Assembly (NCBI GenBank): GCA_013289085.1
Contig: JABDAR010000006.1
Span: 1 to 48,000 of the forward strand
DNA: 48,000 nt
Direction of reading: 5' to 3'
Source: Gammaproteobacteria bacterium
Lineage (GTDB): Bacteria > Pseudomonadota > Gammaproteobacteria > JABCZS01
The notes under the pieces were generated by a model. That model was not told the origin of the DNA. It worked only from the letters and a program-made list of their open reading frames with translations, and ran no database searches. Shown here piece after piece: positions 17,771 to 26,148 of the stretch (position 1 is its first letter; each line of letters begins with the position of its first letter). The position numbers and the translations under genes are program-made.

Positions 17771-18547
17771 ATGACACAAGCACGCAAACGTTTTGGACAA
17801 AATTTTTTACACGATGGGCAAGTAATTGCGGATATTATTGCGAGCTTTGCGCCAAGAGAAAATGATGAATGTATAGAAATTGGTCCCGGTCTTGGCGCAC
17901 TCACTATTCCATTATTAAAAAAAATAAAATATTTACAAGCAGTTGAAATAGACCGGGATCTGATTCCCCTATTATTACAAAGCAGTAAAAATATAGGCCA
18001 TCTGATTATTCATCAAGGTGATGTCTTAAGTTTTGACTTTCATCCCTTAGTTAAAAATAATAAAAAATTAAGAATCATAGGTAATTTACCCTATAATATT
18101 TCAACGCCACTGATTTTTCATTTATTAACTCAGCTGGATATTATAGAAGATATGGTATTCATGCTGCAACAAGAAGTGGTCGATCGCATGGCCGCACCAC
18201 CTAATAATAAACAATATGGCCGCCTAAGTGTCATGGTCCAATATCATTGCCAAGTTGAAAGTTTATTTGTGATTCCGCCCAGCGCTTTTACACCACAGCC
18301 GAAAGTGTATTCTAAACTGGTGCATTTAATTCCGCATCTTCAAAAACCTTTTATTGCAAAAGACGAAAAATTATTTGCAGATATTGTGAGAGAAGCTTTT
18401 GGTCAGCGCCGCAAAACTATTCGTAATAGTTTAAAAGATTTAGTCAGTGATGATATATTTAAACAATTAAATATATCACCTTTATCGCGCGCTGAAAATT
18501 TATCAGTTGCGGATTATGTAAACTTAAGCAATCAATTAACACTATAA
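17771..18547 (+). CDS. rsmA: 16S rRNA dimethyladenosine transferase RsmA/KsgA
   Basis: The enzyme dimethylates A1518 and A1519 in helix 45 of 16S rRNA using S-adenosylmethionine, a late check of 30S assembly. The 258-residue protein starts RKRFGQNFLHD, has motif I EIGPGLGALTIPLL (about 36-49), the catalytic motif IV GNLPYNIST (about 110-118) and the C-terminal FGQRRKTIRNSL. It starts 9 bases after the ankyrin gene and its last 16 bases overlap the end of tupA from the other strand. Confidence 0.97.
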   Translation: MTQARKRFGQNFLHDGQVIADIIASFAPRENDECIEIGPGLGALTIPLLKKIKYLQAVEIDRDLIPLLLQSSKNIGHLIIHQGDVLSFDFHPLVKNNKKLRIIGNLPYNISTPLIFHLLTQLDIIEDMVFMLQQEVVDRMAAPPNNKQYGRLSVMVQYHCQVESLFVIPPSAFTPQPKVYSKLVHLIPHLQKPFIAKDEKLFADIVREAFGQRRKTIRNSLKDLVSDDIFKQLNISPLSRAENLSVADYVNLSNQLTL

Positions 18548-19311
18548 AATCCCTGCTGACCATTAATCTTGAAATCATTAATTAAAGTGCGGGTTTTCTC
18601 TTGTAATAACCAATTAATAAACTCAGCAGCTTCAGGTGATAATTGGGCCGTTTCTTTTAACTGGATGACGCTATATACGTTCATTCCATCATCTTTTCCC
18701 TGATATAAAAGTTTAAGTGGACTACGCGGCTCATAGGCAAGCCATGTGCCTTGATCAGCAATAGTATAAGCACCTAATTCACTGGCCATATTAATGGTGG
18801 GGCCCATGTCTTGGCCGGATTGAATATAACAGGGACATTGCCGTTCTTTTTCTATCAAATGTAATTTTTCCCAAATATTTAATTCAAATAAATGTGTGCC
18901 GCTATTATCGCCACGGCTGATAAACTTACTTTTATGTGTATACATCTGTGTCAGTGCTTGTGCAAATGAAGTGGCTTTAGCAACTGCAGCGGGGTCATCT
19001 TTAGGGCCTATGACTATAAAATAATTATACATAAAGGGCTGACGTTTACCGGATGGATATTTTACAAGCAAAGTTTGTTCAAGCTGCTCTTGATGAGTAA
19101 TGGCGATCTCTACATCATTATTTTCCAGTTGTTTTAAAATAAATCCACTGCCACCCGTGACGACTTTAACTTTCTGATTGGTTTGTTGCTCATAATGTGA
19201 AAGCAAATAATCCATTAAACCAGAATTCGTAGTCGTTGACGTTGCGCCTAAAGTAAATCCAGCACAAACAATTGGGCTCATCAAACATAGTAATAAAAAT
19301 CTTAACATCAT
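18532..19311 (-). CDS. tupA: Tungstate/molybdate ABC transporter substrate-binding protein TupA
   Basis: This periplasmic protein captures tungstate (or molybdate). The signal peptide is about 17 residues (MMLRFLLLCLMSPIVCA). The mature protein starts GFTLGATSTTTNSGLMDYLL, equivalent to the TTTS/SGL ligand loop of TupA. It carries SRGDNSGTHLFELNIWE and later GPTINMASELGAYTIADQGT, which TupA proteins share and ModA does not. The start may be the second ATG (19308), since AGGAG is only 3 bases from the first and 6 from the second. It is last in the moa-tup operon; its stop overlaps the convergent rsmA end. Confidence 0.9.
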   Translation of the reverse strand: MMLRFLLLCLMSPIVCAGFTLGATSTTTNSGLMDYLLSHYEQQTNQKVKVVTGGSGFILKQLENNDVEIAITHQEQLEQTLLVKYPSGKRQPFMYNYFIVIGPKDDPAAVAKATSFAQALTQMYTHKSKFISRGDNSGTHLFELNIWEKLHLIEKERQCPCYIQSGQDMGPTINMASELGAYTIADQGTWLAYEPRSPLKLLYQGKDDGMNVYSVIQLKETAQLSPEAAEFINWLLQEKTRTLINDFKINGQQGFYSVN

Positions 19312-19919
19312 TAACTCCTATATAATTGTGCATCTTGCAAGTGCAGAATATCTGTTGCGATACGCTGCACTTGGCTCATGTCATGTGAAGCACAGAATAT
19401 TTTTTTACCCTGTGCAGATAAATCTATTAATAATTGCTCTATCTTCATAGTCGCTGCTGTATCCAGATGAGCGGTGGGTTCATCTAGTAAAATAATATCG
19501 GGTTGCAAGGCAAGCGCTCGCGCAATTTCCAGCTTTTGTTGCTCCCCACCTGATAAACTACGGGCTGATTGATCTGCCAAATGTTCTAAATTTAATAGTT
19601 TTAAATATTCAAATGGGTCTGCATGATTCTTTTGTATATTTAATGCAAATTGTATATTGGCTAATACACTGCGACGCAACATCAATGGCTTTTGAAACAC
19701 CATGGCAATTTTAGGGTGTTGAATCTCTCCCTCCCATTGGACATAACCACGATTGGGCTTGATGATACCGTGCATTAATTGTAACAAGGTTGATTTACCG
19801 CTGCCATTACAACCCGTGATACAGGTTATGCCGTCGCTTTTAAGATCCAAATTAATATTATTTAACAGAATGCGATCTGGATAAGCAAAATACAGATTAT
19901 TTATTATTAAATTAATCAT
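19311..19919 (-). CDS. tupC: Tungstate/molybdate ABC transporter ATP-binding protein TupC
   Basis: The 202-residue ABC ATPase shows Walker A GCNGSGKST, Q-loop FQKPLMLRRS, signature LSGGEQQKLEIARAL, Walker B IILLDEPTAHLD and switch His in CASHDMSQV. It powers the TupB channel. It overlaps the tupB stop by 8 bases and shares one base with the tupA start. It lacks the C-terminal TOBE domain of ModC, fitting the Tup type rather than the Mod type. Confidence 0.9.
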   Translation of the reverse strand: MINLIINNLYFAYPDRILLNNINLDLKSDGITCITGCNGSGKSTLLQLMHGIIKPNRGYVQWEGEIQHPKIAMVFQKPLMLRRSVLANIQFALNIQKNHADPFEYLKLLNLEHLADQSARSLSGGEQQKLEIARALALQPDIILLDEPTAHLDTAATMKIEQLLIDLSAQGKKIFCASHDMSQVQRIATDILHLQDAQLYRS

Positions 19920-20601
19920 GCCGATACCTCAAGGCTATGGTTAAATTTAATAATATTGCAAAGGTCATCAGCAAAAGACCCAAACTTAAGGCCAGTACCA
20001 ATTCTCCCTTGGAAGTCTCTAATACAATAGCAGTTGTCATCACCCGTGTATAATTAGCAATATTACCACCCACAATCATAACGGCGCCTACTTCTGATAA
20101 AGATCGACCAAGACCCGCTAGTAAAATACCAACTAATGCAACGCGCGCTTCAATCACGATTTGTAATATTTGTTGCAAAGGTGATAATTGAAATGAATGC
20201 CAATGACTGCGATATTCTAGCCACATCTGTTCTATTAAATTAGCAGTGAGCGCGGCGACTATAGGTATAATTAAAATACTTTGGGCAATGATCATCGCAG
20301 TGGGTGTATATAATAAATTTAAAAAACCCATAGGCCCGCTTTGACTAAGCAATAAATATAAAACTAAACCCACTACTACCGGTGGCAATCCCATAAAAGC
20401 ATGTAATAAACCCAAATAAAGTTGTCGACCAGGAAAACGAAATATTGCGGGAATCATACCCAAAAAAACACCCAAACTGCCACCGATCAATAAAGCAAAA
20501 AAAGTCATTTTCACAGTGACTGCAATGATCTGAATTAACATAGGATCAACATCAACAATCAGTTGCAAAGCCTGCAAAAAAATATTATTTAATGTTGACA
20601 T
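19912..20601 (-). CDS. tupB: Tungstate/molybdate ABC transporter permease TupB
   Basis: This 229-residue inner-membrane protein has about five helices. The ABC permease EAA loop reads GILLAGLGRSLSEVGAVMIVGGN, typical of the ModB/TupB/CysT group, where it contacts the ATPase. I place the start at the ATG of MSTLNN (20601): AAGGG lies 8 bases upstream. A further-upstream ATG would add seven residues and has no ribosome binding site. It overlaps the last 13 bases of moaE, so oxyanion import and molybdopterin synthesis are translationally linked. Confidence 0.9.
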   Translation of the reverse strand: MSTLNNIFLQALQLIVDVDPMLIQIIAVTVKMTFFALLIGGSLGVFLGMIPAIFRFPGRQLYLGLLHAFMGLPPVVVGLVLYLLLSQSGPMGFLNLLYTPTAMIIAQSILIIPIVAALTANLIEQMWLEYRSHWHSFQLSPLQQILQIVIEARVALVGILLAGLGRSLSEVGAVMIVGGNIANYTRVMTTAIVLETSKGELVLALSLGLLLMTFAILLNLTIALRYRHD

Positions 20602-21035
20602 AGTGCATGCCCTTGGACCCATTCACTATTGCCATCAACATAATGTTCCTGTTTCCAAATTGGACTTTGATGTTTAATACCTTCAATCAAAAAGCGACTG
20701 GCTTTAAACGCTTCATCCCTATGCACCGCGCTCACACCAATAATGATACTAATATCATTGACGTTTAAACGACCCGAAGCATGGGTAATATAAATTTTTA
20801 AATGCTCACCCCATTGTTCTATGGCCTCAAAACTTAAATCAGTAAAATTTTTAATTGCTAAAGGTTCAAAAACATCATAACTCACGCCAATGACTTCTTT
20901 ACCAAAATTAAAATTACGCACGGTACCTTGGAAAACACTAGTGCCCCCATGACCGGGGTCGGCAATAAATTCATAAGCAGATACAATATTTAATGCGGGA
21001 GCTTGAATTGCGGTATAAATATTCGAATGCATCAC
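20589..21035 (-). CDS. moaE: Molybdopterin synthase catalytic subunit MoaE
   Basis: MoaE with MoaD inserts the two dithiolene sulfurs into precursor Z to make molybdopterin. The 148-residue protein shows GGTSVFQGTVRNFNFGKEV, VHRDEAFKASRFLIEGIKH and SPIWKQEHYVDG, the latter two containing the conserved active-site Arg/Lys residues. It follows moaD by one base and overlaps tupB by 13 bases. Confidence 0.95.
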   Translation of the reverse strand: MMHSNIYTAIQAPALNIVSAYEFIADPGHGGTSVFQGTVRNFNFGKEVIGVSYDVFEPLAIKNFTDLSFEAIEQWGEHLKIYITHASGRLNVNDISIIIGVSAVHRDEAFKASRFLIEGIKHQSPIWKQEHYVDGNSEWVQGHALCQH

Positions 21036-21036
21036 T

Positions 21037-21312
21037 TTAACCTCCGCTAATCGGCGGTAATATCACTAATTCATGCGACTTTTCTAAAATCTCAGCTTCA
21101 GATAAAATATTATTCTCATTGGCAAAAACAGATTGCTTTAATAGTAACGCATTAAAATCTGGACAATGTTCTTGTAAAACTTTTTCAAAGGCTATGCGAA
21201 GTTCTGCAACTGTACATGAACTCTCAAACTGCAATTCAATTTTATCTTTGTTTTCGAAATATTTTGAAAAATTTCGAAACGCACCAAATAAATGAATTTT
21301 AATGCTCAGCAT
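21037..21312 (-). CDS. moaD: Molybdopterin synthase sulfur carrier subunit MoaD
   Basis: This small ubiquitin-fold protein is 91 residues and ends PPISGG. The C-terminal Gly-Gly is adenylated by MoeB and then carries the thiocarboxylate used by MoaE. It begins inside the end of moaCB (14-base overlap) and stops one base before moaE. MoeB is encoded about 9 kb away on the other strand. Confidence 0.93.
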   Translation of the reverse strand: MLSIKIHLFGAFRNFSKYFENKDKIELQFESSCTVAELRIAFEKVLQEHCPDFNALLLKQSVFANENNILSEAEILEKSHELVILPPISGG

Positions 21313-22303
21313 GATGGGCTTTTCCTATAATGGATTTTATCGCATGTGATAAGACTAATTGCAATATAGTTATGCCTTCTATAGCCGCCTTGGGCTTACC
21401 CGGTAAGGTAATAATTAAACTATTATTTCTCATCCCTACTATGCTGCGACTAAGCCACGCATGTTCTGTATATTTCGAGCCTTCCAAACGTAATAATTCA
21501 CTTAAGCCTGGAATTTGTCGACTGCATATTTGCGTAATACTATCGGGTGTAGTATCACGAGTTGATAATCCTGTGCCACCTAAAGTAAATACCAAATGTG
21601 GCGCGTGCTGTTCTATATGAGATATTAAATATTGCTGAATTTGTTCGGGCTCATTAGGTAAAATTTTAGTTGCTATCACTTGCATGCCCAAATCAGTTAA
21701 TTTTTTTTCAACACCTGAAATAAGTTCATCCGTATCTGAATATAAACCTTGTGACGCCCGATCACTGGTTTTGATGATACTGGCTTTGATTCCAGTATAT
21801 TCTGGAATCTTTGTAGTGGGCATTAAATGATTGATTTCTTCTGGTATGCCATCTGAGTGAAACCAAAGACCATGTTTACCGCCTTGTTTGACTAAAAGAC
21901 GAATGTCTTTAATTGTTAAAGCAGGTTCCACCATTTTAGTTAAATCATAGATGCATAATAAAGCTGCATTAACGCCTGCTAAAGCCTCCATTTCAACACC
22001 GGTTTTTGCATAGGCGCTGACACGACAATATACTTTTATGATTGAGTTTTTTTGATCTAAGGCAGTAGATATTTGCACTTGATCTAGATTTAAAGGATGA
22101 CAGAGTGGAATTAATTGCGGTGTCATTTTCGCACCTTGTATGCCAGCCATTTCCGCCAGAATTAATACATCACCTTTAGGTAGTGTGCGTTGCGCAATTA
22201 AATCAAAAGCACTCTCACCGACGTATATTGACCCTTCTGCGATAGCAACACGTTGCGTCGCTGCCTTATTGGCAATATCAATCATCTGAAAATGTGTGTC
22301 CAA
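21299..22303 (-). CDS. moaCB: Bifunctional MoaC-MoaB/MogA fusion, molybdenum cofactor biosynthesis
   Basis: Residues 1 to about 155 are MoaC (cyclic pyranopterin monophosphate synthase: KGDVLILAEMAGIQGAKMT, LIPLCHPL, KTGVEMEALAGVNAALL). Residues about 165-334 are a MogA/MoaB adenylyltransferase-like domain (KTSDRASQGLYSDTD, FTLGGTGLSTRDTTPDS, LPGKPKAAIEG). The start is TTG, supported by GGAGG 5 bases upstream that overlaps the moaA stop; the first ATG is six codons in and has no site. MoaC-MoaB fusions are known in other bacteria. It lies between moaA (2 bases) and moaD (overlap). Confidence 0.93.
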   Translation of the reverse strand: MDTHFQMIDIANKAATQRVAIAEGSIYVGESAFDLIAQRTLPKGDVLILAEMAGIQGAKMTPQLIPLCHPLNLDQVQISTALDQKNSIIKVYCRVSAYAKTGVEMEALAGVNAALLCIYDLTKMVEPALTIKDIRLLVKQGGKHGLWFHSDGIPEEINHLMPTTKIPEYTGIKASIIKTSDRASQGLYSDTDELISGVEKKLTDLGMQVIATKILPNEPEQIQQYLISHIEQHAPHLVFTLGGTGLSTRDTTPDSITQICSRQIPGLSELLRLEGSKYTEHAWLSRSIVGMRNNSLIITLPGKPKAAIEGITILQLVLSHAIKSIIGKAHHAEH

Positions 22304-22305
22304 AT

Positions 22306-23283
22306 TTAGCCTCCAATAGCTGCAAAATTATGATTCATGCCGGGATTGCCCTGCAATAAATAATGTGTCTCATGTTTATACGGTAATTTACTGATAATAA
22401 ATTCTATTAATTCTGATTGTTGCTGATCGCTTTGCAGTAGATGACGTAGCGAATAACCCACACTGTCAAATAAGCAAAGACAGAGCTCGCCTTTAGCGGT
22501 CACGCGTAAGCGATTACAAGTCGCACAAAATCCTTTCCCATAAGGAGCAATGATACCGATTTTACCCAAATAGTCTGGATGTTGATATTCTACTGCGGGA
22601 CCGGCATCTATTTCTCGCTCTACTATTTGCCAACCCTGACTGTGTAATTTTTCACGCACACAATCTGAGCTAATATGATGCTGACGAAAATAATCGATAT
22701 TAGATCCGGTTTGCATGAGCTCAATAAAACGCATACTGATGTTTTGATTTCTTGTAAATTCAACAAAAGAATCTATCTCATCAGTATTAATATGATTTAA
22801 TAAAACTGCATTTATTTTTACAGCATTAAAATTTAATTGCTGGGCGCTATTAATGCCGGCCAAAATATCTTCTAAACAGTTATGTTGAGTGATGTTATGA
22901 AATTTTTCAGGAATTAAACTATCGATACTTACGGTAATATTATCAATGCCTGCGTCTTTGTATTCTAAAATGTTTTTATATAAATGATAACCATTGGTAG
23001 TTAATGCCAGTTTTTTCACGCCCGATATTTGAGATAAAGTTTTAGCAATTGCACAAAAATCTTTGCGGATAGTAGGCTCACCGCCGGTAAGACGAATTTT
23101 TTGCACACCCAGTTCAACAAAAGCCATTACCAGACGTCGTATCTCATCCATACTCAAAAAATCTCGTTCTTTTTTTTGGTAGCCATCTGGCAAGCAATAA
23201 CCACAATAAAAATTACACATGTCGGTAATCGACAAGCGCAAATAATAAAATTGCCGTCCGTAGTTATCTTGCAGACTTGCCAT
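22306..23283 (-). CDS. moaA: GTP 3',8-cyclase MoaA
   Basis: MoaA is the radical-SAM enzyme for the first molybdopterin step, turning GTP into 3',8-cyclo-GTP. The 325-residue protein has LRLSITDMCNFYCGYC (C23, C27, C30 bind the first 4Fe-4S cluster) and GFCATCNRLRVTAKGELCLC, which carries the second cluster. It ends in the conserved Gly-Gly. It is first in the seven-gene moaA-moaCB-moaD-moaE-tupBCA operon. No Moco riboswitch is apparent, since the leader before its ATG is only about 25 bases if the promoter call is right. Confidence 0.96.
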   Translation of the reverse strand: MASLQDNYGRQFYYLRLSITDMCNFYCGYCLPDGYQKKERDFLSMDEIRRLVMAFVELGVQKIRLTGGEPTIRKDFCAIAKTLSQISGVKKLALTTNGYHLYKNILEYKDAGIDNITVSIDSLIPEKFHNITQHNCLEDILAGINSAQQLNFNAVKINAVLLNHINTDEIDSFVEFTRNQNISMRFIELMQTGSNIDYFRQHHISSDCVREKLHSQGWQIVEREIDAGPAVEYQHPDYLGKIGIIAPYGKGFCATCNRLRVTAKGELCLCLFDSVGYSLRHLLQSDQQQSELIEFIISKLPYKHETHYLLQGNPGMNHNFAAIGG

Positions 23284-23310
23284 GTAAAATAATATCCATA
23301 AAAAACAATG

Positions 23311-23316
23311 ATTATA
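23311..23316 (-). promoter_or_regulatory. -10 box candidate for the moaA operon
   Basis: The minus strand reads a perfect TATAAT 27 bases before the moaA ATG. No good -35 box lies 16-18 bases upstream, which fits a promoter that needs an activator. The site is close enough to the start that the leader would be about 20-25 bases. Confidence 0.45.
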
Positions 23317-23344
23317 CCCCGCATTGCTGCAGTATAGTTATTTC

Positions 23345-24031
23345 CTATATGATTTTATTAAGTAATATTCCAGCGTCATGATTTTCTTGATAATGTTTCC
23401 AATCGTTATCAAATTGTTCTATTTGTTTCTTGACCAGTGGATCAACAGCTAATAATTCAGTTAAAATAGCATCAGGTAGTGTGACGGAGGGTATACCAGA
23501 TCCCATTACTTTTTGTGCAGTTGCTGCATCAGCAAAGGCTGCGCCCATGAGTTTAACTGACCATTTGTGTTTTTGAGCAATTGCAAGCATATCATCGATT
23601 TCGCTTGCAATATTTTTCCCTGCATTTTGCATATGTGATAAATACAACGCTGCATAATCAGCGCCGGCTGCTGCTGCGCAAACAAATTGACTAAGAGAAC
23701 TAATTGCCGTGGCTAAAACGGGTACTTTGTGTTTTTTCAATTGACTCATTGCGGCAAAACCGATAGGTGTTGCAGGAATCTTTATCACAATACGTGAACT
23801 TAATGCAGATAATTGACGTGCTTGTTCAACCATTTCATTAACATTACCTGGACGTGTCACTTGCAATGCTACGACTCCTGGTTGGCTATTGAGTAAATCT
23901 TCAATCAATTCTTTTGCGGAGCGTTTTTCTCGTGCAAAAATACTAGGGTTTGTGGTTACCCCATATATAATACCTAATTCATTTGCTTTTTTAATGGCGG
24001 CGATGTCCGCGGTGTCTAACCATAATTCCAT
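23345..24031 (-). CDS. Fructose-6-phosphate aldolase/transaldolase-like protein (FSA/TalC family)
   Basis: The 228-residue class I aldolase begins MELWLDTADIAAIKKANELG and continues GVTTNPSIFA, both hallmarks of the small FSA/TalC group. The Schiff-base lysine sits in RIVIKIPATPIGFAAM (about residue 88). AAAGGAG 6-7 bases upstream selects this ATG. The longer reading by 12 codons has no site. It may cleave or form fructose-6-phosphate, or act as a transaldolase; sequence does not separate these. The gene stands alone next to moaA with its own upstream region. Confidence 0.88.
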   Translation of the reverse strand: MELWLDTADIAAIKKANELGIIYGVTTNPSIFAREKRSAKELIEDLLNSQPGVVALQVTRPGNVNEMVEQARQLSALSSRIVIKIPATPIGFAAMSQLKKHKVPVLATAISSLSQFVCAAAAGADYAALYLSHMQNAGKNIASEIDDMLAIAQKHKWSVKLMGAAFADAATAQKVMGSGIPSVTLPDAILTELLAVDPLVKKQIEQFDNDWKHYQENHDAGILLNKII

Positions 24032-24089
24032 GATGTACTCCTTTGTTAAGTATTCGAATAATACCATATAGCCATATGATCAGTAAGCT

Positions 24090-24108
24090 TAGGGGATTTT
24101 ATCCCCTA
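24090..24108. repeat. Inverted repeat between the aldolase and hydrolase genes
   Basis: TAGGGGAT (24090-24097) pairs with ATCCCCTA (24101-24108) around TTT. It lies in the divergent 113-base spacer and could be an operator or a transcript-end hairpin; the T run of a terminator is missing on both strands. A second palindrome, TATGATA-TATT-TATCATA at 24128-24145, overlaps the hydrolase ATG. Confidence 0.4.
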
Positions 24109-24144
24109 TGGTTAAAACCCCATGATTTATGATATATTTATCAT

Positions 24145-24879
24145 ATGACTACTTTTATATTAATACATGGCGCATGGCAAGGTGGATGGTGTTGGGAAGG
24201 CCTTGCAAAACTTTTGCGCGAGCAAGGACATCAGGTTTTTACTCCTGATCTTCCAGGACATGGAAAAAATCCTTATCCCTTATCAGAAGTTACCTATGAG
24301 GTCTATTACAAAAGTCTTGAGCAAGAATTATTAGAACACACAGAACCAGTTGTCCTTGTCGCCCACTCTATGTCAGGAATGATGGCAGCGCCTCTTTTAG
24401 ACAATTACCCTGAAAAGATTGCACATTTGTATTTAATCGCGGCTATAGTCGCGCAAGATGGAGAGTCTCTTTTTGATGTGGTTACAAAAGGTGGTCCGTC
24501 AGTCATCCCCGATATCTTGATAGATAATCCTGAAGATAAAACTCAAAGTCTTGACCTCAATAAAGTAAAAAAGGCATTTTATTATGACTGCCCTTCTGAT
24601 ATCGCCGATTGGGCTATTAAACAGTTACAACCGCAGCCTGTTGCTCCTTTTGCAACGCCTATTTATTGGAAAGATTCTGGTAGGACTCTTCACAAAAGAA
24701 CTTATATTTTATGTGAAAATGATCGTGATGTGCATCCGCAGACGCAAATGAATGTGATTGAACGTTATCCTTGTAAAGTTCAGAAAATAGCAGCATGTCA
24801 TTTTCCGTTTCTTTCAACACCCCATAAATTGATAGAAATTATTGCACAAAGGGATGTGCTTATCGAGGTTCCATGTTGA
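24145..24879 (+). CDS. Alpha/beta hydrolase (salicylate-esterase/hydroxynitrile-lyase-like)
   Basis: This 244-residue single-domain hydrolase shows the oxyanion-hole stretch ILIHGAWQGGWCW, nucleophile elbow LVAHSMSGM (Ser75) and a late AACHFPF with His219; Asp193 or Asp195 would complete the triad. HGAWQGGWCW and the ATPDLPGHG-like turn are typical of the plant-type esterase/HNL subgroup found in bacteria. The substrate is unknown. There is no clear ribosome binding site; the start codon lies at the edge of a 7-bp inverted repeat. Confidence 0.8.
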   Translation: MTTFILIHGAWQGGWCWEGLAKLLREQGHQVFTPDLPGHGKNPYPLSEVTYEVYYKSLEQELLEHTEPVVLVAHSMSGMMAAPLLDNYPEKIAHLYLIAAIVAQDGESLFDVVTKGGPSVIPDILIDNPEDKTQSLDLNKVKKAFYYDCPSDIADWAIKQLQPQPVAPFATPIYWKDSGRTLHKRTYILCENDRDVHPQTQMNVIERYPCKVQKIAACHFPFLSTPHKLIEIIAQRDVLIEVPC

Positions 24880-24987
24880 AAGAACGTGCTATTCCTCCCA
24901 TGAAAGATGAACACTGCGACAGACAACAAAATGCTCAAGCTCAACATGCCTTTGACCGTTGTTACGGCTTAACAATCTGTAAAAAAT

Positions 24988-26148
24988 ATGCCCTTTAATC
25001 ACAGAATTGATTCTATAGATTTTTTACGTGGCCTATCCATTATTGCGGTTATTTTGCTGCATATTAATCTTATCATCCCTTTTGATAAAAGCGCTATCGG
25101 ACAACTATTTGCGCCAGCGTTATATAAAATTGTTTTTTGGAGCGGGTACTATGGCGTTATCATATTTTTTGTCATCTCAGGATTTCTGATTACTACGTCT
25201 TCTATCAAACGCTGGGGTAGTTTAAATAATGTTAAATACGATCAATTTTATTTAATTCGCTTTGCTCGCATTATGCCCTGCCTCATTGGACTATTAATTA
25301 TTTTAAGTATTCTAGATCGAACCGGAGTTGAAGGATTTGTCATAGACCCGGAGCAAACTTCCTTGGGTCAAGCTATATTTTCAGCGCTTACATTTAACCT
25401 TAATTGGCTTGAAGCAAAAACGGGCTATCTGCCTGCGGCTTGGAATGTATTATGGTCACTTTCTGTAGAAGAAATGTTTTATTTGTTTTTCCCGCTGATT
25501 TGTAGATGGGTAAAAAATGATCTTAATTTTATTTTACTCATGCTTGTATTTGTAATACTCGGGCCACTAGCGCGTACTGTTTTTACCAGTAATGACATAT
25601 GGACCGATCATTCTTATTTATCATGCATGGATGGAATCGCATTAGGCTGCCTTGCTGGATTGGCAGCAAGTAAAATAAAATTCTCCAAACTACATTTGCA
25701 AATTTTACAGTACAGCGGCATAACACTTACATTATTAATAGTTGTATTCAGAAAACAAGTATATGATTTAGGTTTAACGCATATTGGAGTAAATGTGACT
25801 ATTCTTGAAATAGGCATGGCACTTCTAATTATAGCTTTATATCAAAAATCCATGACAACTGCCCCTCATAAAAATTGGTTAGCTATGCCCTTTCAATGGT
25901 TTGGCCGCAATAGTTATGAAATATATTTAACCCATGTATTTTTTGTAATTATTTTCACAAGTATTTTTTCTGCCACAAACCAATCGTTTGATATGGTGGT
26001 TTTATGGTATATGGGTATTATTGTTGCATCTGGAATAGGTGGACAATTAATCTCCAGCTATTATTCTAGGCCGATAAATAGAACAATGAGATTAAAATTT
26101 ATTAATAGACATTATCAAGAAGAAAAGATCATCGACCAAATTTCCTAA
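24988..26148 (+). CDS. Acyltransferase family 3 (OafA/YrhL-like) membrane protein
   Basis: The 386-residue protein has about ten membrane helices and the family start RIDSIDFLRGLSIIAVILLH, in which the Asp-Leu-Arg-Gly and His are typical. Also visible are FFVISGFLI and LWSLSVEEMFYLFFP, the other conserved motifs. Members O-acetylate LPS, capsule or peptidoglycan sugars from cytoplasmic acyl-CoA. No adjacent polysaccharide gene shows which one. No good ribosome binding site is seen. Its end overlaps the convergent duplicated gene by 20 bases. Confidence 0.9.
   Translation: MPFNHRIDSIDFLRGLSIIAVILLHINLIIPFDKSAIGQLFAPALYKIVFWSGYYGVIIFFVISGFLITTSSIKRWGSLNNVKYDQFYLIRFARIMPCLIGLLIILSILDRTGVEGFVIDPEQTSLGQAIFSALTFNLNWLEAKTGYLPAAWNVLWSLSVEEMFYLFFPLICRWVKNDLNFILLMLVFVILGPLARTVFTSNDIWTDHSYLSCMDGIALGCLAGLAASKIKFSKLHLQILQYSGITLTLLIVVFRKQVYDLGLTHIGVNVTILEIGMALLIIALYQKSMTTAPHKNWLAMPFQWFGRNSYEIYLTHVFFVIIFTSIFSATNQSFDMVVLWYMGIIVASGIGGQLISSYYSRPINRTMRLKFINRHYQEEKIIDQIS

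Noticed and set aside
21299-22303. MoaC-MoaB fusion as a novelty
   Set aside because: MoaC/MoaB(MogA) bifunctional proteins are already known; only its TTG start is worth note.
24873-24998. 41-residue reading frame overlapping the hydrolase stop and the acyltransferase start
   Set aside because: No ribosome binding site, no recognisable motif and it overlaps two real genes; probably chance, though it fills the spacer.
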